DNA of 64,000 bases from Paramacrobiotus metropolitanus (lineage: Eukaryota > Tardigrada > Eutardigrada > Parachela > Macrobiotidae), in the NCBI RefSeq assembly GCF_019649055.1, contig NW_026570279.1:558001-622000 (forward strand). The letters run 5' to 3'. Below, in pieces: positions 1 through 12,600 of the stretch. Each line of letters begins with the position of its first letter. Within the stretch, counting starts at the first letter, position 1. A model generated the notes under the pieces. It was not told the DNA's origin, made no database searches, and was given only the letters and a program-made list of their open reading frames with translations. The translations under genes and the position numbers were made by a program.

Positions 1-367
1 ACTACTTTAAAAAAATGCCGACCATTGTACAGTACAATCTGCATTATGAACAGAAAAACTGAGATAGAATTAAAAACGGAGATGTTAGCTGCTTTTACTT
101 TTTTGCCGTATTGAGATTTGAATAAATATTTGTAGGAGTTGGAAGATTTACATAAATAGCCATCCAGCATACAGCGATTCACACATTATCACTCGCGTAA
201 CTTGGCCGAAAATGCCAGGCAGTCAGAAAACTTTGAAATGTTAATTTTGCGCATATTCACCTACATCACAAGTGCAATCAACTCCCAACCGCTTAGCCAA
301 GATTAGTTTTACTAGACTCATAATATTATTACGTATTCGGCACTTCGTGTAGGCGTGGGCAACTTAC

Positions 368-2321
368 ATCTGCAATGCCGGTAAACTGCGGAATACCCTC
401 CACGGTACGTATAAACAGCCTCCGTCCGCGGCGCAACAGCACCACATTGATATCCCAGCACACCGGCGTCATCCCTCCCAACGGTGCTTGTGGATATACG
501 GCTACGCCGATTGGTGTACTGGGCTTGCGTATATCGTAGATTTCCACAGCGTTATAAGAGAGACATTTACAGTAAGCAATGAATTCCACAGAAGTCATAT
601 TGGCTGCCCTGCGATTTCCCGACTCCATGGAGGACTGTCTGCGAAACAGCAACCAATAAGAAGTTGAAACGGAACCATTACTTGATAATGTCCGGTCGGG
701 TTCACAACCCACATGCAGATTTACCGCCCTTGCCGAAGATTGAGCTACATGCTCTGTTGTTATTTGCTGTATGCCCGTAACTTACTCTTCTTGCGTCATT
801 TTGGGATTTTTCGGCAACATGAACAGAAGGTCTTTAACAGATTTCGAACCCATTTCCGGGATGTCCATCACCGCTTTCTTCTAGAGTACCATGAGAAGAT
901 TACAATCGGTGAGATGACACTGGTAATACGACTGTCGACTGAAGGAAATTTTGTTAAGATTGTACTTCGGTTTTCCTCATATTTCGGTCACTTTCATTAT
1001 ACAGTTGCATATTTCAGTCACGAGAAAACAAAATTTCCTAGCAAAACAAAATTCATGGAAATGATTAGTTTTCATAAAAACGATTTCTATCATTAAATCT
1101 TACACTCAAACATCAAATAAACTTTTTGAAAAACAAAGCAAATAACACAAGTGTAATATCTTAGGTCTAGTATTTTATTAGAAGTATTACCGTTTTGTAA
1201 TAGTGCAAAGAGTCAACTGAAATACATTCAACGTTGTAACCGAGGCTTAACATGTCCGGTTGCTGCCAGGTCACAACAATAACAGCAATTAACCAAGCCG
1301 CAAGTCTGACAGCCTGTATTTTTTTAATAGGGGCAAGTAAAAACACACTATTGCGCAGTTAGTTTTACTTCCGGCAAAACTAATTTTGCTAATCATTATC
1401 GCAGTGTCGCGAAAAGCTACATTTCATTAGGTCTTTCTCTCTGTCATGACAACCACCTTCGAAACAATAAGACTTCCGTTACAAGGAAAACGACTTGTCT
1501 ATCGAATCGGGTAAAGATACGAAACATCATAGAGAAAACTAAACCGGGTGCTGGTGCCAAATGGGTCATCTCGCAGGGCCTCATGGTATGAATGTTAGTG
1601 AAGGGTGCGAGGCGACTTCACATCCTGACCCGGATCCGTCTTCTGATAAAACCGGTTGCTTACCTCAAGTTTATTGATCAACTTTTTAGTGAGATCATGG
1701 ACGACGAAGGCAGCCTTAACGCGTGTGGGGAAGCTGTCCGCTGTTCCGGAACCCGCCGTTATGCCCGCCGCTGCCGCAACTGTTTCCATGCTTTCCGTCT
1801 TCTTAAGCGTCGCGCATTCTAGTTTGTGTTCCATTTTCCAGTCAGCGACCTGACACCAATGAAACATGCGATAAACAGCGCGTTTAACGCGGCTTGGAAA
1901 CGGCAATGGGGATGCTCCTAAATTTTTATGGTCTTGCACCTACAGATCTGTATCGCTGCCTTTCACTGAGCTTTGCAGGATAACAGTTCAGACACGTAGC
2001 CACCGTACCTGGCAAACAAAACTGCAATAGCGATGCAACTGGCATCCCGAACATGTGCGTAACCCCGTGGATGAGTTGGGAAGGACCAGATATTGTCCTG
2101 AGTATGGTATAAAGTACATTCGCTGAACAAAATTAATGGACGAAGGCGATTAGGTTGACCGTAACGACGATTGCAGAATTTAACCATGTGCTCGGCTGGA
2201 AACAGTAGGCACAGTACGTTTTGTAGGCGCTCCTCTCCAGTGCCCAAACCATCGGATGACAGGACATCACAAGCTCGCCAGCTGATAAACAACGCCCACC
2301 AGCGCTCGGCACAACCTCCAT
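368..2321 (-). pseudogene. SMYD-like MYND/SET gene, copy 1 (5' part; rest off the window)
   Basis: Runs right to left. Exon 1 starts with MEVVPSAGG at 2321. The zinc-finger half with CSGCQLHRYC ends at a GT donor after 2009. Exon 2 is 1664-1849 (VADWKMEHKLEC, completing the MYND finger). Exon 3 is about 786-880 (MDIPEMGSKSVKDLL). Exon 4 is 368-638 (CLSYN...VCWDINVV, the SET core). Phases at exons 2-4 are consistent. Exon 1 carries about 112 extra bases between CAYCF and LRTCSGC with no usable AG acceptor, so the finger is split. The front of exon 1 is also duplicated by a 376-bp tandem repeat. Exons 5-7 are not in bases 1-367, so intron 4 runs off the window or the gene is truncated. The SET NHSC motif is replaced, as in the sister copies. 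Closest in style to copy 5. Probably a pseudogene, though an alternative first exon cannot be excluded. Confidence 0.65.
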
Positions 2322-2936
2322 TGTCTCTATTTTCAGCGGAATGGTCAAAACAAATATGATACTCTATGCAAGTAGTGGGGAAAACACTGATGATATTCAA
2401 AGTGGTTCGCAAAATTTCAAAATTTTAGTTTTCAATAGCTTACTGGATGAGTTGGGAAGGACCAGATATTGTCCTAAGTATGGTATAAAGTACATTCGCT
2501 GAACAAAATTAATGGACGAAGGCGATTAGGTTGACCGTAACGACGATTGCAGAATTTAACCATGTGCTCGGCTGGAAACAGTAGGCACAGTACGTTTTGT
2601 AGGCGCTCCTCTCCAGTGCCCAAACCATCGGATCACAGGACATCACAAGCTCGCCAGCTGATAAACAACGCCCACCAGCGCTCGGCACAACCTCCATTGT
2701 CTCTATTTTCAGCGGAATGGTCAAAACAAATATGATACTCTATGCAAGTAGTGGGGAAAACACTGATGATATTCAAAGTGGTTCGCAAAATTTCAAAATT
2801 TTAGTTTTCAATAGCTTACTGGATGAGTTGGGAAGGACCAGATATTGTCCTAAGTATGGTATAAAGTACATTCGCTGAACAAAATTAATGGACGAAGGCG
2901 ATTAGGTTGACCGTAACGACGATTGCAGAATTTAAC
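2068..2936. repeat. 376-bp tandem repeat, 2.3 copies, covering SMYD exon 1
   Basis: Units start at 2068, 2444 and 2820, each opening with TGGATGAGTTGGGAAGG. The third stops near 2936. The first two full units are nearly identical; two single-base differences seen in passing lie near 2099 and 2265. Each full unit carries the first half of SMYD exon 1 on the minus strand, so the duplication multiplied a partial zinc-finger exon. The near identity implies recent unequal exchange or an assembly artefact. Confidence 0.9.
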
Positions 2937-3365
2937 CGTGGGCAGCGCGTACGCGTACTGCAGTTGCATCCTGCCGAAGTAGATAAGACGATTCAAACAA
3001 TTGAGATGGACGCTTCACATTCACACAGCAGACTATCAAAATCACAAGTTCGATGTACTCGTACGTAAGAGTAATTGCGTACATGGAAGTGATGGAACTG
3101 TGCAACTCTACTCTGTATGCTTCCGGGACATTTGCAGCAGGTCAATTTTAACACGCGCTACCTATACGAGTACAAAAAATTTCAACCGGATGCCGGGAAA
3201 CATTTTGATTATCGGCTTCCGGCAACGTTCGCAGACAGTTTAATACAGTCGTGGAGATTGGCCATAGTGACAGCAGCTGTAGAAAACTATCACTGCTACG
3301 TATACCGGACTGGTTTAATAGGTTTCATCGATCCCGATTCCGGATTGTGTTGTGTTGTTACATAA
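2937..3365 (+). other. possible coding relic, unknown family
   Basis: Frames here look more protein-like than random intergenic DNA, for example a stretch at 3117-3365 reading KFQPDAGKHFDYRLPATFAD and then VENYHCYVYRTGLIGFIDPD. No recognised domain, no clear start, and flanked by repeat DNA on both sides. It may be a fragment captured beside the transposon at 3410-4347. Function unknown. Confidence 0.2.
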
Positions 3366-4392
3366 AAAGCCGCTGCTGCATAGTTTTGTGTTTATGTGTT
3401 GTATAGGTATACAGAGGGTTATTCAGCCAAGTGTGGTCAGCGCATTAAAAAAATTCCTATAATTCAGCCGTAGCGCAGAGTCAGATTCTAATAATTGTTC
3501 TATTATGACAAATTTGTTTTGATGCTTTTTGCAAATTTTTGTGACAATCGAGCTTAAACAGCCCGCAATATTGGCTACTGACCTAAAGACTCCGACTCTA
3601 AACCTTTGACCAGGCAAAATTTGGCTTTCGATGATCTGGCCTTAAAAGGATCGTCTGCTTTTCAAATCTGGATGGTTTTAATTGTAAAAACGACGATCCG
3701 AATATTTTTCATAACAAAACGATTCCATATTCTTGCGCGTTCTTGCGGTAGGACGGTTGGAAAAAACGCGAAAACAGGAAGACACTCGCAGGAGCCATGC
3801 TCATTGTGCGAATTCTTACTCACGGAGCTATAGCTATCCTTTTCGTTCCTCCACAAACTAAAGTTGTAACGCAGGTCTTTCTTCACCATTTACAATGTTC
3901 ATTGGTCGAAAAAGACGCTCCGCGGATTAAGCCTGGCAGAGAGGAAGAAGTCATCCAGAACCAGAAATGTGCTCCCGGGAGCACTGCTGAGAAAACAAGG
4001 ATGTTGCTTCCTGATCGAAAAAACTAGCAATTCCTTCTGAAAAAGGATTGTTCGAAACCCCTGACAGGTTTTCAATGGATTATGGCGAAAACCCAAATTT
4101 TAAATTAATTTTGAGTAAAGGGAATCCATTTCCTATAGCTGAACTGGTCAACTGTTGCCAACATGGGGGGGATGAACTTAATTTTTTCCTGGGCTACAGG
4201 ATAGCGAAATCTTGGCTCGGTTGAATTCAGAATATGATTAAATGTTGTGGCTATCTGATACAATTTTTAAAAAAGTAAAATGAGCCTGCAACGGCTAAGC
4301 AGAAATTTTCCAAAAAGTGACCACACTTGGCTGAATAACCCTCTGTACAACACATAAACACAAAACTATGCAGCAGCGGCATTTTATGTAAC
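3357..4392. repeat. outer inverted repeat surrounding the transposon
   Basis: Arms of about 45 bp at 3357-3401 and 4348-4392 share GTTACATAAAA and then GCCGCTGCTGCATAG and differ at about one base. With the inner transposon removed they would form a near-perfect hairpin, so the host site was itself a palindrome or small foldback element. Confidence 0.7.
3410..4347. mobile_element. Tc1/mariner-like short DNA transposon with 28-bp terminal inverted repeats
   Basis: Perfect 28-bp inverted ends at 3412-3439 and 4318-4345 begin CAGAGGGTTATTCAGCC. Both are flanked by TA (3410-3411 and 4346-4347), the target duplication typical of Tc1/mariner elements. About 0.94 kb with no transposase frame, so non-autonomous. 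It sits inside a second, imperfect inverted repeat (3357-3401 against 4348-4392), suggesting it landed at the centre of a pre-existing palindrome or of a nested element. Confidence 0.8.
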
Positions 4393-5027
4393 AACACAAC
4401 TATGCAGCGAAGCTCTGTTTATATATTTATGCGAAAAAGCCTTATTTTTATGTGTTGTATAGCTAGCCCCGGAAAAGGCGTCCCGTCTTCCGGTCGACTA
4501 ACCGTAGGTCAGCTATTGTCGTAGCTGTTATTAAAAATACCACAGCGCAATCTCCCACCAATTAAGAATCTTTCAGAATAAAAAATCTAGAGAATTTTGC
4601 ACAACCGGGAGTGTGAACCGAACACGCACCGGCGACATGCGTACGATAAAAATCAAGTTTTCGAAACAACGTTCCACAATATGGATAATTAATATTTCAT
4701 ACAGTAAGAACGTTAGTTCGGCTTTTCGAAACGTGTCGGTTGAAGTCATTTCATTTTTTTGCTTTCAGCACATACCGCCACGTCATCTCTTTCTGGTCAT
4801 TTCCTAACAAAAACTGAATTAACTGACTAACGGAGTCACGTTGGTGATTAAATCTCCGTGACGGAGAAGTGAAAAACACTGGTGTTAATTACCAGTTTGG
4901 AAATAAATGAATTTCTTCCCAGTTGCCATATAAAACAGAAAATCAGGTTTACGTTGAATTCCATTACAACCATTACAACATCAAAACCATTCGAACTCCC
5001 GAAAATAATCATTCCTTGGCTGCTGAT

Positions 5028-8000
5028 TCAGTGCCCCGAACAGCCTGCTCGATTGGAACCAAATTTCCCAGCCAATCGCGCCAGCACATCGTTGGCTTTC
5101 TCAGCTTCTTTAGACGCTTTACCAAACAGGACAATTAAGATATTCTTGGCTTCCTCGCTGTACTTAAACACACTGTTAATCATCTGAGCAGCCGATGATT
5201 CAGATTCCTTTTTTGTTTGGGACAGATGTGCAGTACCGTTCAACATTTGCTGATGCAACACCAAACTGAGAGATATTGCCTGGCCCATCAGCTGAAGAGC
5301 GCGGAAAAGGTCATATTCCGGATACATCTTTCTAAACGTAATTTAAATCATGTACTAACTACAGAGTAGGTTGTTTGGCAATTACGGTCGTACAAATTAC
5401 TGGAGAACTAGAGTCGAAAAACTTACCGCACACAGACCGTCTGCTCTTCCATCATCTTCCAGCCATCTTCTACGCGGTTTTCATCAAAGTACTGTTGCGG
5501 CACCCGCCAGCAGCAGAGATATCGGAAATGCGCATCCGGCTGCAGGATGCCGGCACTCTCCAGTTCTAGGCCGAGATTCGTGACCAAGCCCATCATCTTG
5601 TCAAGATCCTCCGGATGACGAAACTTGAAGCTTTCGTACTGCTCCACAAATCGGTGGTACTGCGTCAGGCGACCACTGTTTAGTGCGCCGCATTCGGAGC
5701 AGGGTGCCAGTGCACGGCGGTCGCTTGGAATGCGGTTGGTGCATCCCACTGTGACACATCGTAGTGGATTAATGTCAGCATCCTAAAAAAGATCACAGAT
5801 GCGGAATACCGTGCAGTTAATTATTACTGCTCGAGGGGTTAACAATTCGTACGCACATATTCTTCCGTGCATTTGCGGCAAGTACACTTATATCCGTGAA
5901 GCTTCTCAAATGCACTGCGGCGTTCCGCTCTTGTTTGGCGGGATGGTTCCAGGAGTTCACTGTGCCGCAACTGCAAACAGTACAAATTTCTACTCTGACC
6001 GTAATTCGGCGCTACTTTGTAGAAACGTTACAGTATGTAAAATAAATGGAATACATTGGTACAAATTAGATAGTAGTAGTAGGTGTAGGGTGTTAAAACT
6101 TACATCCTTTATTCCGGTATATTGCGGGATGGATTCCACGGCATGTATGAACAATCGTCGTCCGCGACGGTTAAGCACCACACTGGCATCCCAGCACACA
6201 TTCTTCATGCTATGCCGCGGCACTTGAGGATACAACGCCAAACCGATCGGAGGTTCGGCGGCGCCGTCCAGCGCACCGTAAATGGGCCATGCATTATAAC
6301 TCAGGATTCCGTAGTATAGGAGGAATTTTCAGCTTGCATGGTTGATTTTCTGTGGACAGATTGAACAAGATTTGCACACAACTCAGCAGGAATTTGCAGA
6401 CAAATCACGGCAACTGGCTTACTGCGACTGCATCATGCGATTGAGTTCCGATTGCTCGGGATTTGCCGGCAGCATGAGCAGAAGATCTTTGGCCGACTGG
6501 GAACCCATTCCGGGCATGTCAATCATCGTGTTCAACTGAAAAACACAAATTGCAATTACTGCGAGCAACCGAGTAAGCATCACAACAATAGCGAATGGAT
6601 TTCCTTCCTATATCTGTAGGAGGAAGTTTAATAAGAACGTTAACAACTTAAGGGACTGCCAGATTTCCCAAATATATGCATTATGACTTCATGACCTGTG
6701 GCTAAAGGTAGCAACAGTACTGAAGTTCACCACAGGTCAGGAGCGGATTCAGGGCGACCGCACTGTAGCGACACTTGCAAGTTGATCCATAAATTTGGTA
6801 TACTTGTAATGGGAAATGAGCAAATTTATGGGAGTGCAGAAAACTCAGTACGGTATACTTACCAGTTGCATTCCTACAATTAAGTACACCCCGTCCGGAA
6901 ACAAGAGCCAAAGCGTGTACGTGGAATATCTGTATAAGCAGGGACATCTGCACGTCTCAGTTAAATACAGTGCTATGCATGTACAGAGTACGTATTGTAT
7001 CTGTAGAAGTCTCGTAAAATTCTCCCCGTTTAAAATACTTTTAAGCTCTTGTTTTCGGGCGGGCTTGCGCTCACTTCTATCATAAGGGCTTTAAATTTAG
7101 GTACTTCGTACAGAGCAACCCTAATATGCTTTTATCTGCAAAATGCGTGCGAGATCAATAACACACTCGCAAAACAGTAAAGAAATCCTAGTGTGACGTT
7201 TGCAGATTGCACATTCCTAGTTTGACTGGACTCACCTTAATTTTACAGTCCAGCTTGACGATCATGTCACTGATGGCCACGATAGACGCGGGGAGGCCGA
7301 GCGATGATAAATCAGTCAGAAGGCCGCCTATCAACTTGCTAACCGTGTGGTCCATATCCTTGGTTTTTATACCACTAATCTGCTTCAGCACGGCGCATTC
7401 TTGTTTATGCTCCAGTTTCCAGTCAGCGGCCTGCATTAAATCACCCAGCACAATAATTATACTTCCATACACATCCGGTGATCGGAAGGTGAAAACACCA
7501 GAGCTAAGAATACTGTAAAAAACTTTTTTTTTGTGGCTGAGATTCTTCTGCATCCGAATGTTACTCGTTTCTGCACCGTGTGTGGCAGTTCATAACAGAT
7601 TTAATTTCCCAAACGGTCAAGGATGACTTAGAGGGCGAGGATCTCACTTGGCTAGTTGGCTATAGTTGGCACTAAAGTTATTCAGAGTAATTCTACTTGC
7701 CAAAAATCCCATTTCCGCGTTCACAGCTCCGACCCTTATTTTTTATCTTCGTGATTGTTAGGCATACGACCCGAATTACATTTTGTAAACCCAGTTTAAC
7801 TTTACATCGTTCCGTTTCTTTTCTCACCTGGCAAGTAGTGTCACAGTAGCGGTGCAACCGACACCCCGAACACTTGCGCAGTTCCTCGCTGTCATGAAGG
7901 CAGAAAGCACAGTGGGTTTTGTAGGCGTCGCGCTCCAGGGCCCACACCAAAGGATCACAGGACATTATAACGTCGCCGGGAACAAAGCAGCGGCTGCCGG

Positions 8001-8028
8001 GGTTCGCCACCTCCTCATGGGTTTCCAT
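5028..8028 (-). pseudogene. SMYD-like MYND/SET gene, copy 2 (seven exons, one 2-base frameshift)
   Basis: Exons right to left: 7828-8028 (METHEEVANPG..., zinc finger), 7236-7430 (end of MYND, AADWKLEHKQEC), 6423-6535 (LNTMIDMPGMGSQSAKDLL), 6104-6349 (SET core), 5857-5970 (post-SET, CTCRKC), 5427-5782 (DADINPLRCVTVGC...), 5028-5331 (MYPEYDLFRALQLMGQ, C-terminal helices). All junctions are GT-AG and phases match copy 3, except that exon 4 has two extra bases (TA, about 6314-6316) relative to its 244-base twin in copy 6, which shift the frame into a stop. Without them the product would be 508 aa, close to the usual 430-490 aa of SMYD enzymes. The SET core reads ALYPQVPRHSMKNVCWDASV, lacking NHSC. 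The insertion could be a sequencing error; otherwise this copy is freshly dead. Confidence 0.8.
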
Positions 8029-8860
8029 TCTGCCTTAGTGTTATGACGCTAGATCTAAAGCAGATCCAGATGAAGAGACCACAACGGAAGTGATCCTGCT
8101 GAGTGAGCAATGCTGTAAGTATTGCGAGCGAAGAAGGAAAATTCTAATGCCCGACCAGCAACTGCAAACTTTATTGAATGACGATGCGTTCGGCGAGCTG
8201 CATTCTGGTGCCCACTTATTATCCGCATGCTCGCATGTGGCGAGATGAAGAGAACAGACATGAACGGCTCTAAAGCCGAGAACAAAGGCCAGTGAGACAC
8301 AAGCACAGACAGAGGAATCCGTACATGCAACCGGATACAGGTGTACGTAGTACACGCCACTGCTCACATAGTTAAAGAATAAAGACTAACCAAAATCAGT
8401 TGGATGAAACTGGATGCAACAAAGAATAAAAAATGCCTCACAAAATGACAGAAACTGAAACTTGATGCCGTCGCCGTGGTTTAATAACCCGGTGACTTGT
8501 CAGAACAGTCCACAATCGGGACGACAAGTGCAGCTAGGCTCTAGCATATCATGATGTGAAGGCTGTGAATAAAATGCATGTACGGATTATGAAATTGCTA
8601 GGTCTTCATTTTCGGATTCTCGGCGAATACATGCAATAACAAAAGACATCGTGACCTCATTTGTTTGTTTTGAAGCGTTAGCTGCAGACTTGCATTGTAT
8701 TACAGCTAATGGCATTTCAGTGAAGTGTATCGTGTATCGCCTTCTGCGAATGGACTCGCGCGATTCTCCCGGTCCCATTTTTGCTTCCGGTAGCTGATCA
8801 TCCCAAATCAGCACTCGTCTGTGCAGCGCTACAGAGGCAGACGATCCCTGGTCATTAGTC

Positions 8861-9112
8861 GAAGACAGCGGAAAAGATCATATTCTGGATACGTGATACA
8901 TCCTTCTAAACGGATTATACGGTATCATAGCCAACCGGCTAGTTTGATGCGCCAGACAGCCGGCAACTAGCAGCTGCCCCGCCGAAATTCCTGACGTTGG
9001 TCCCAGTATAATGTTACAGCTGTTAGAACGGCGCTGTAAACCGGAGTGCGCAACTTACATCTCCAAGTCCAGTAAATTGCGGCATGTCCTCCACGGCGCA
9101 GATGTGCAGTGT
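8861..9112 (-). pseudogene. relic SMYD exon fragments between copies 2 and 3
   Basis: Two isolated pieces on the minus strand. 8861-8913 resembles the start of the last exon (an AAGGATGTAT-type beginning, then TATCCAGAATATGATCTTTT, with a short insertion between). 9059-9112 reads LHICAVEDMPQFTGLGD followed by a GTAAGT donor, the end of the SET exon. The order is scrambled and intervening exons are missing, so this is the remains of at least one further copy. Confidence 0.65.
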
Positions 9113-9641
9113 TCTAGATGGTTCGGTTAAATGTCACAGTTTTTTTATAAGGAACGAACAAGAATCTCCCTACTCCAAATAGCGAACTGAAATGCAGCGA
9201 CCCACTCAGTTGAACAACTGCAAATTTTTATTTAAAAAGGAAGAAATTCAAGTTTTTGTTTCAGGACATGATGTAACATATCCCGGGTTTTCAAAACAAA
9301 TCCAGGAAAGGTCAAACCTCTGTTTACTGTTACTGCAACTTAATTTTACTGTAAAGTCTATAAACAACACTTTCGAATGAAGCTAACGTGAAGTCAACCA
9401 AGTGTTCAACGGATACACCGCAACTTGATCAACAGACCGACATTTTGTTTAGCAACCCATTGCAAAAGGTACGACCAATTATCGTTTATCGATCTGATTC
9501 ACTACTATGCATGAAAAAATAAATAAATTTCATATCCCGAAAGAGACAATTAGGTAAAATAAGGACCGTTATGTAAGCATATAAAAACCGAAGCTCATAA
9601 CAGTAAAGACTAAACAAATACTCGAAGCCAAAAATCAGATT

Positions 9642-12600
9642 TCACATTGCTTTGGGTTCACTACCGCGAAAACCTCGCTCGATGGGGCCTATAATCACAG
9701 TCACACGCTCCAGTGTAGAATCGGCTTCCTGCACCTCCTTGGACTCCGTCCCAAACAAAACAGTAAAGATTTCTTTGGCCTCCTCGCAGTATTCGATTAC
9801 AACACGACATATTTCAGGAGCCAATGTGACCATTTCATTTGCCGCCGGTCCCGACAACCGACCTGTCCCATTCACCACTCGCTCGTACAGCGCAGTAGTG
9901 GCAGCCATTGCGTATCCCATCAGTTGCAGACCGCGGAAAACATCATACTTTGGATACATCTTTCTAGAGACAACTCTAGTTTTATCTTTCGACGATCGCG
10001 GTTGTTACTGTACACTTGGTACAGAGATATGCATTTGTTTTTAATGAAATAATTTTTAAAAACTCTAGAGGCAGCACACAACACAGAAATTCAGTACTTC
10101 CAGCCCCAAGGCACTTCACCAGTTATTTCGGTTTACTGAGAGTATCCGAATAATTCAGCAGTTACAGTATGTAAGTAGTTTGATTTATTAGCAAATAATC
10201 CGATAGTTAACTGACAACGGAAATCTGTAATTAACCAAATAATTAAAACAATGATAACAATTATTGATGAAAATTAATGATGATACATGTTAATAATAAT
10301 AACTAGTAACAATTAATGACATTCATAATAATTATCAACACATTATCAAACTTGAGTATAGCTAAATAATATTCAATTAATGATATTAATTATCAACAAC
10401 ATTAACAAACTGGAGCATGGCTAAATACTAATAACTTTCAGTTATTAGAATCACTTACGTAAACAGTTAGAAGTTAAATTTACTCTATTGTAAGTAATAA
10501 ATGAAAAGTCCATATAGGGGTGAAGTCGGAAATTTACCGCATGCAGGCAGTCAGTTGCTGGATCATCTTCCAGCCATCACCCAAGCGGTCCTCATTGAAG
10601 TACTTGGTCGGCAACATCCAGCCGCAGACAAAACGGAAATGCGCATCCGGCTGCAAAATGCCGGCCAGCTCCACATCCTGTCCCAGCTTCGTGACCATGC
10701 TCATCGCTATGGCAAGGGACTCCACGTGACGCCATTTAATGCTTTCAAACTCCTGCACAAAATGACGGAATTGCGCCAAACGGTCACGGTTAGTGGCACC
10801 GCATTGCGCGCAGGGCGCCAGTGCACGGCTATCGCTGGGAATCCGATTGGTGCATCCACTGGTCACACATCGCAACGAGTTAATGTCAGCATCCTAAGGA
10901 TAGACCGATCATGTTGAAGCAGACATCAGGATCAATTGACAGTAATCACACTACTCATACATATTCATCTTTGCATCGACGGCAAGTACACGGATAACCG
11001 TGACGCATCTGGAACTGCTCGCGTCGTTCTCCTTTTGTTTGGCGAGATGGCTCCAGTACGTCACTGTATCGCAACTGCAAACATCAGTAGTGAACATAAC
11101 TGCATCGGCTTCACGATTAATTTTTGGTCACGTGACCTCTTGCTCTTTCTGTCCGACAGATCTTCTGTGTATCTACTCTGCAGCGTTACGTCCAGCGAAA
11201 ATATGCGACTTACCTCCTTAAGTTCCGTGTACTGTGGAATATCTTCCACCGCATGTATGAATAATCGTCGTCCGCGACGGTTAACCACAACATTGACATC
11301 CCAACACACCGGCGTCATTTGTCGCCGTGGCGCTTGTGGGTACAGCGCGAAACCGATCGGGGGATTTCCGTTACCGGTCAGCGCAGCGTACAGGGGCCAT
11401 GCATTACAGCTGAAGATAGTATAGTACTTCAGGCAGTCGATGACCGGCACGGAACTTCCCGGTTCCATGGCGGAGAATCTATGAACACAAACAACGGGGA
11501 GGAAATTTGCACACAGACACAGGCATCGGGAAAAAAGTGGCATACTTCAGTTGGATCGCGCGTTCAGCTTCCGCTGACACGGGATTTGCCGGCAACATGA
11601 GCAGAAGATCGCGGAGAGATTTCGGAGCCATTTCTGGATTATTCGCCAATGCGTTCATCTGGAAAAAATTACGAAACCCTATTCCAGAAAGCAGTAACAG
11701 TACAGCAAACTGAGCAAAGTACAGCACGATCGGAGCTGAAAATTAATATCCTAATAGGGATAATAGTTACAGTAGAAATACGGTTTTTAGTAAAGTACTA
11801 GAGGCAGGCATTTGCAATACCTGCCTCTAGTACCTTACTAAAAGTTTAATAATAATAAAGAAACAAAATTTATTTATTTAATGTTAGTGTAACTTTACAC
11901 CGCTCAGTGAGAGTGTCAGACCAAGTATAGGGAGAAACAGAATTAGCTGGGAAAAATTTTCAGAACATTTTCGATTTGACAAAATTAAGAACAGAATAAT
12001 TATTATAAGCACAGCGATAAAATCCAAAGAAATGCTTAACGTTCTGGCACTATCATATGATTATATTAGACCAGTTAATCTGCGCGAGATTTAGTTTTTG
12101 CGCAAAGTTTACTTCCGTTTCGTCTTACCCTAATTTTGAAGTCCAATTTGATGATCATATCAGTGAGAGTACCACTAGACACGGGAAAACCGTTCGAAGT
12201 TTCACCCGTAAGTCCTTCTGCCACCGCAGAGATGATGCGGCTCGTACCCGTGCTCTCCATTTTGCCAATCTCCTTCAGCAGGGCGCATTCCATCTTGTGC
12301 TCCATTTTCCAGTCAGCGGCCTGCATCAAACCAGCCACACAAATTAATGCAGTTAGTAAGGCCCTTTAAAGAAGTTTTAAGCCCACACCTATATGAGGGC
12401 AAAGAAGTCTTCAGTCCTAGTCTAGATAGCTAGTCCCGGTCCCCAACGCTAGCTTAGGGTGCACAATAAGGTGACAAAAGGAAAAGGTAACGAGTACACC
12501 CAGTACAGACTCTTCCAACCCACAAGTGCGGTTTTACTGACTGTTGTGGAAGAGTGATGACTTTGAGTCTGTGATGTGAACCAAATGTATTGTGAAGGAC

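Noticed and set aside
1963-2412. 149-codon minus-strand frame
   Set aside because: Alternate frame across the tandem-duplicated SMYD exon and inserted DNA. It does not read the zinc-finger motif.
7852-8046. plus-strand frame over SMYD exon 1
   Set aside because: Antisense shadow of the zinc-finger exon of copy 2.
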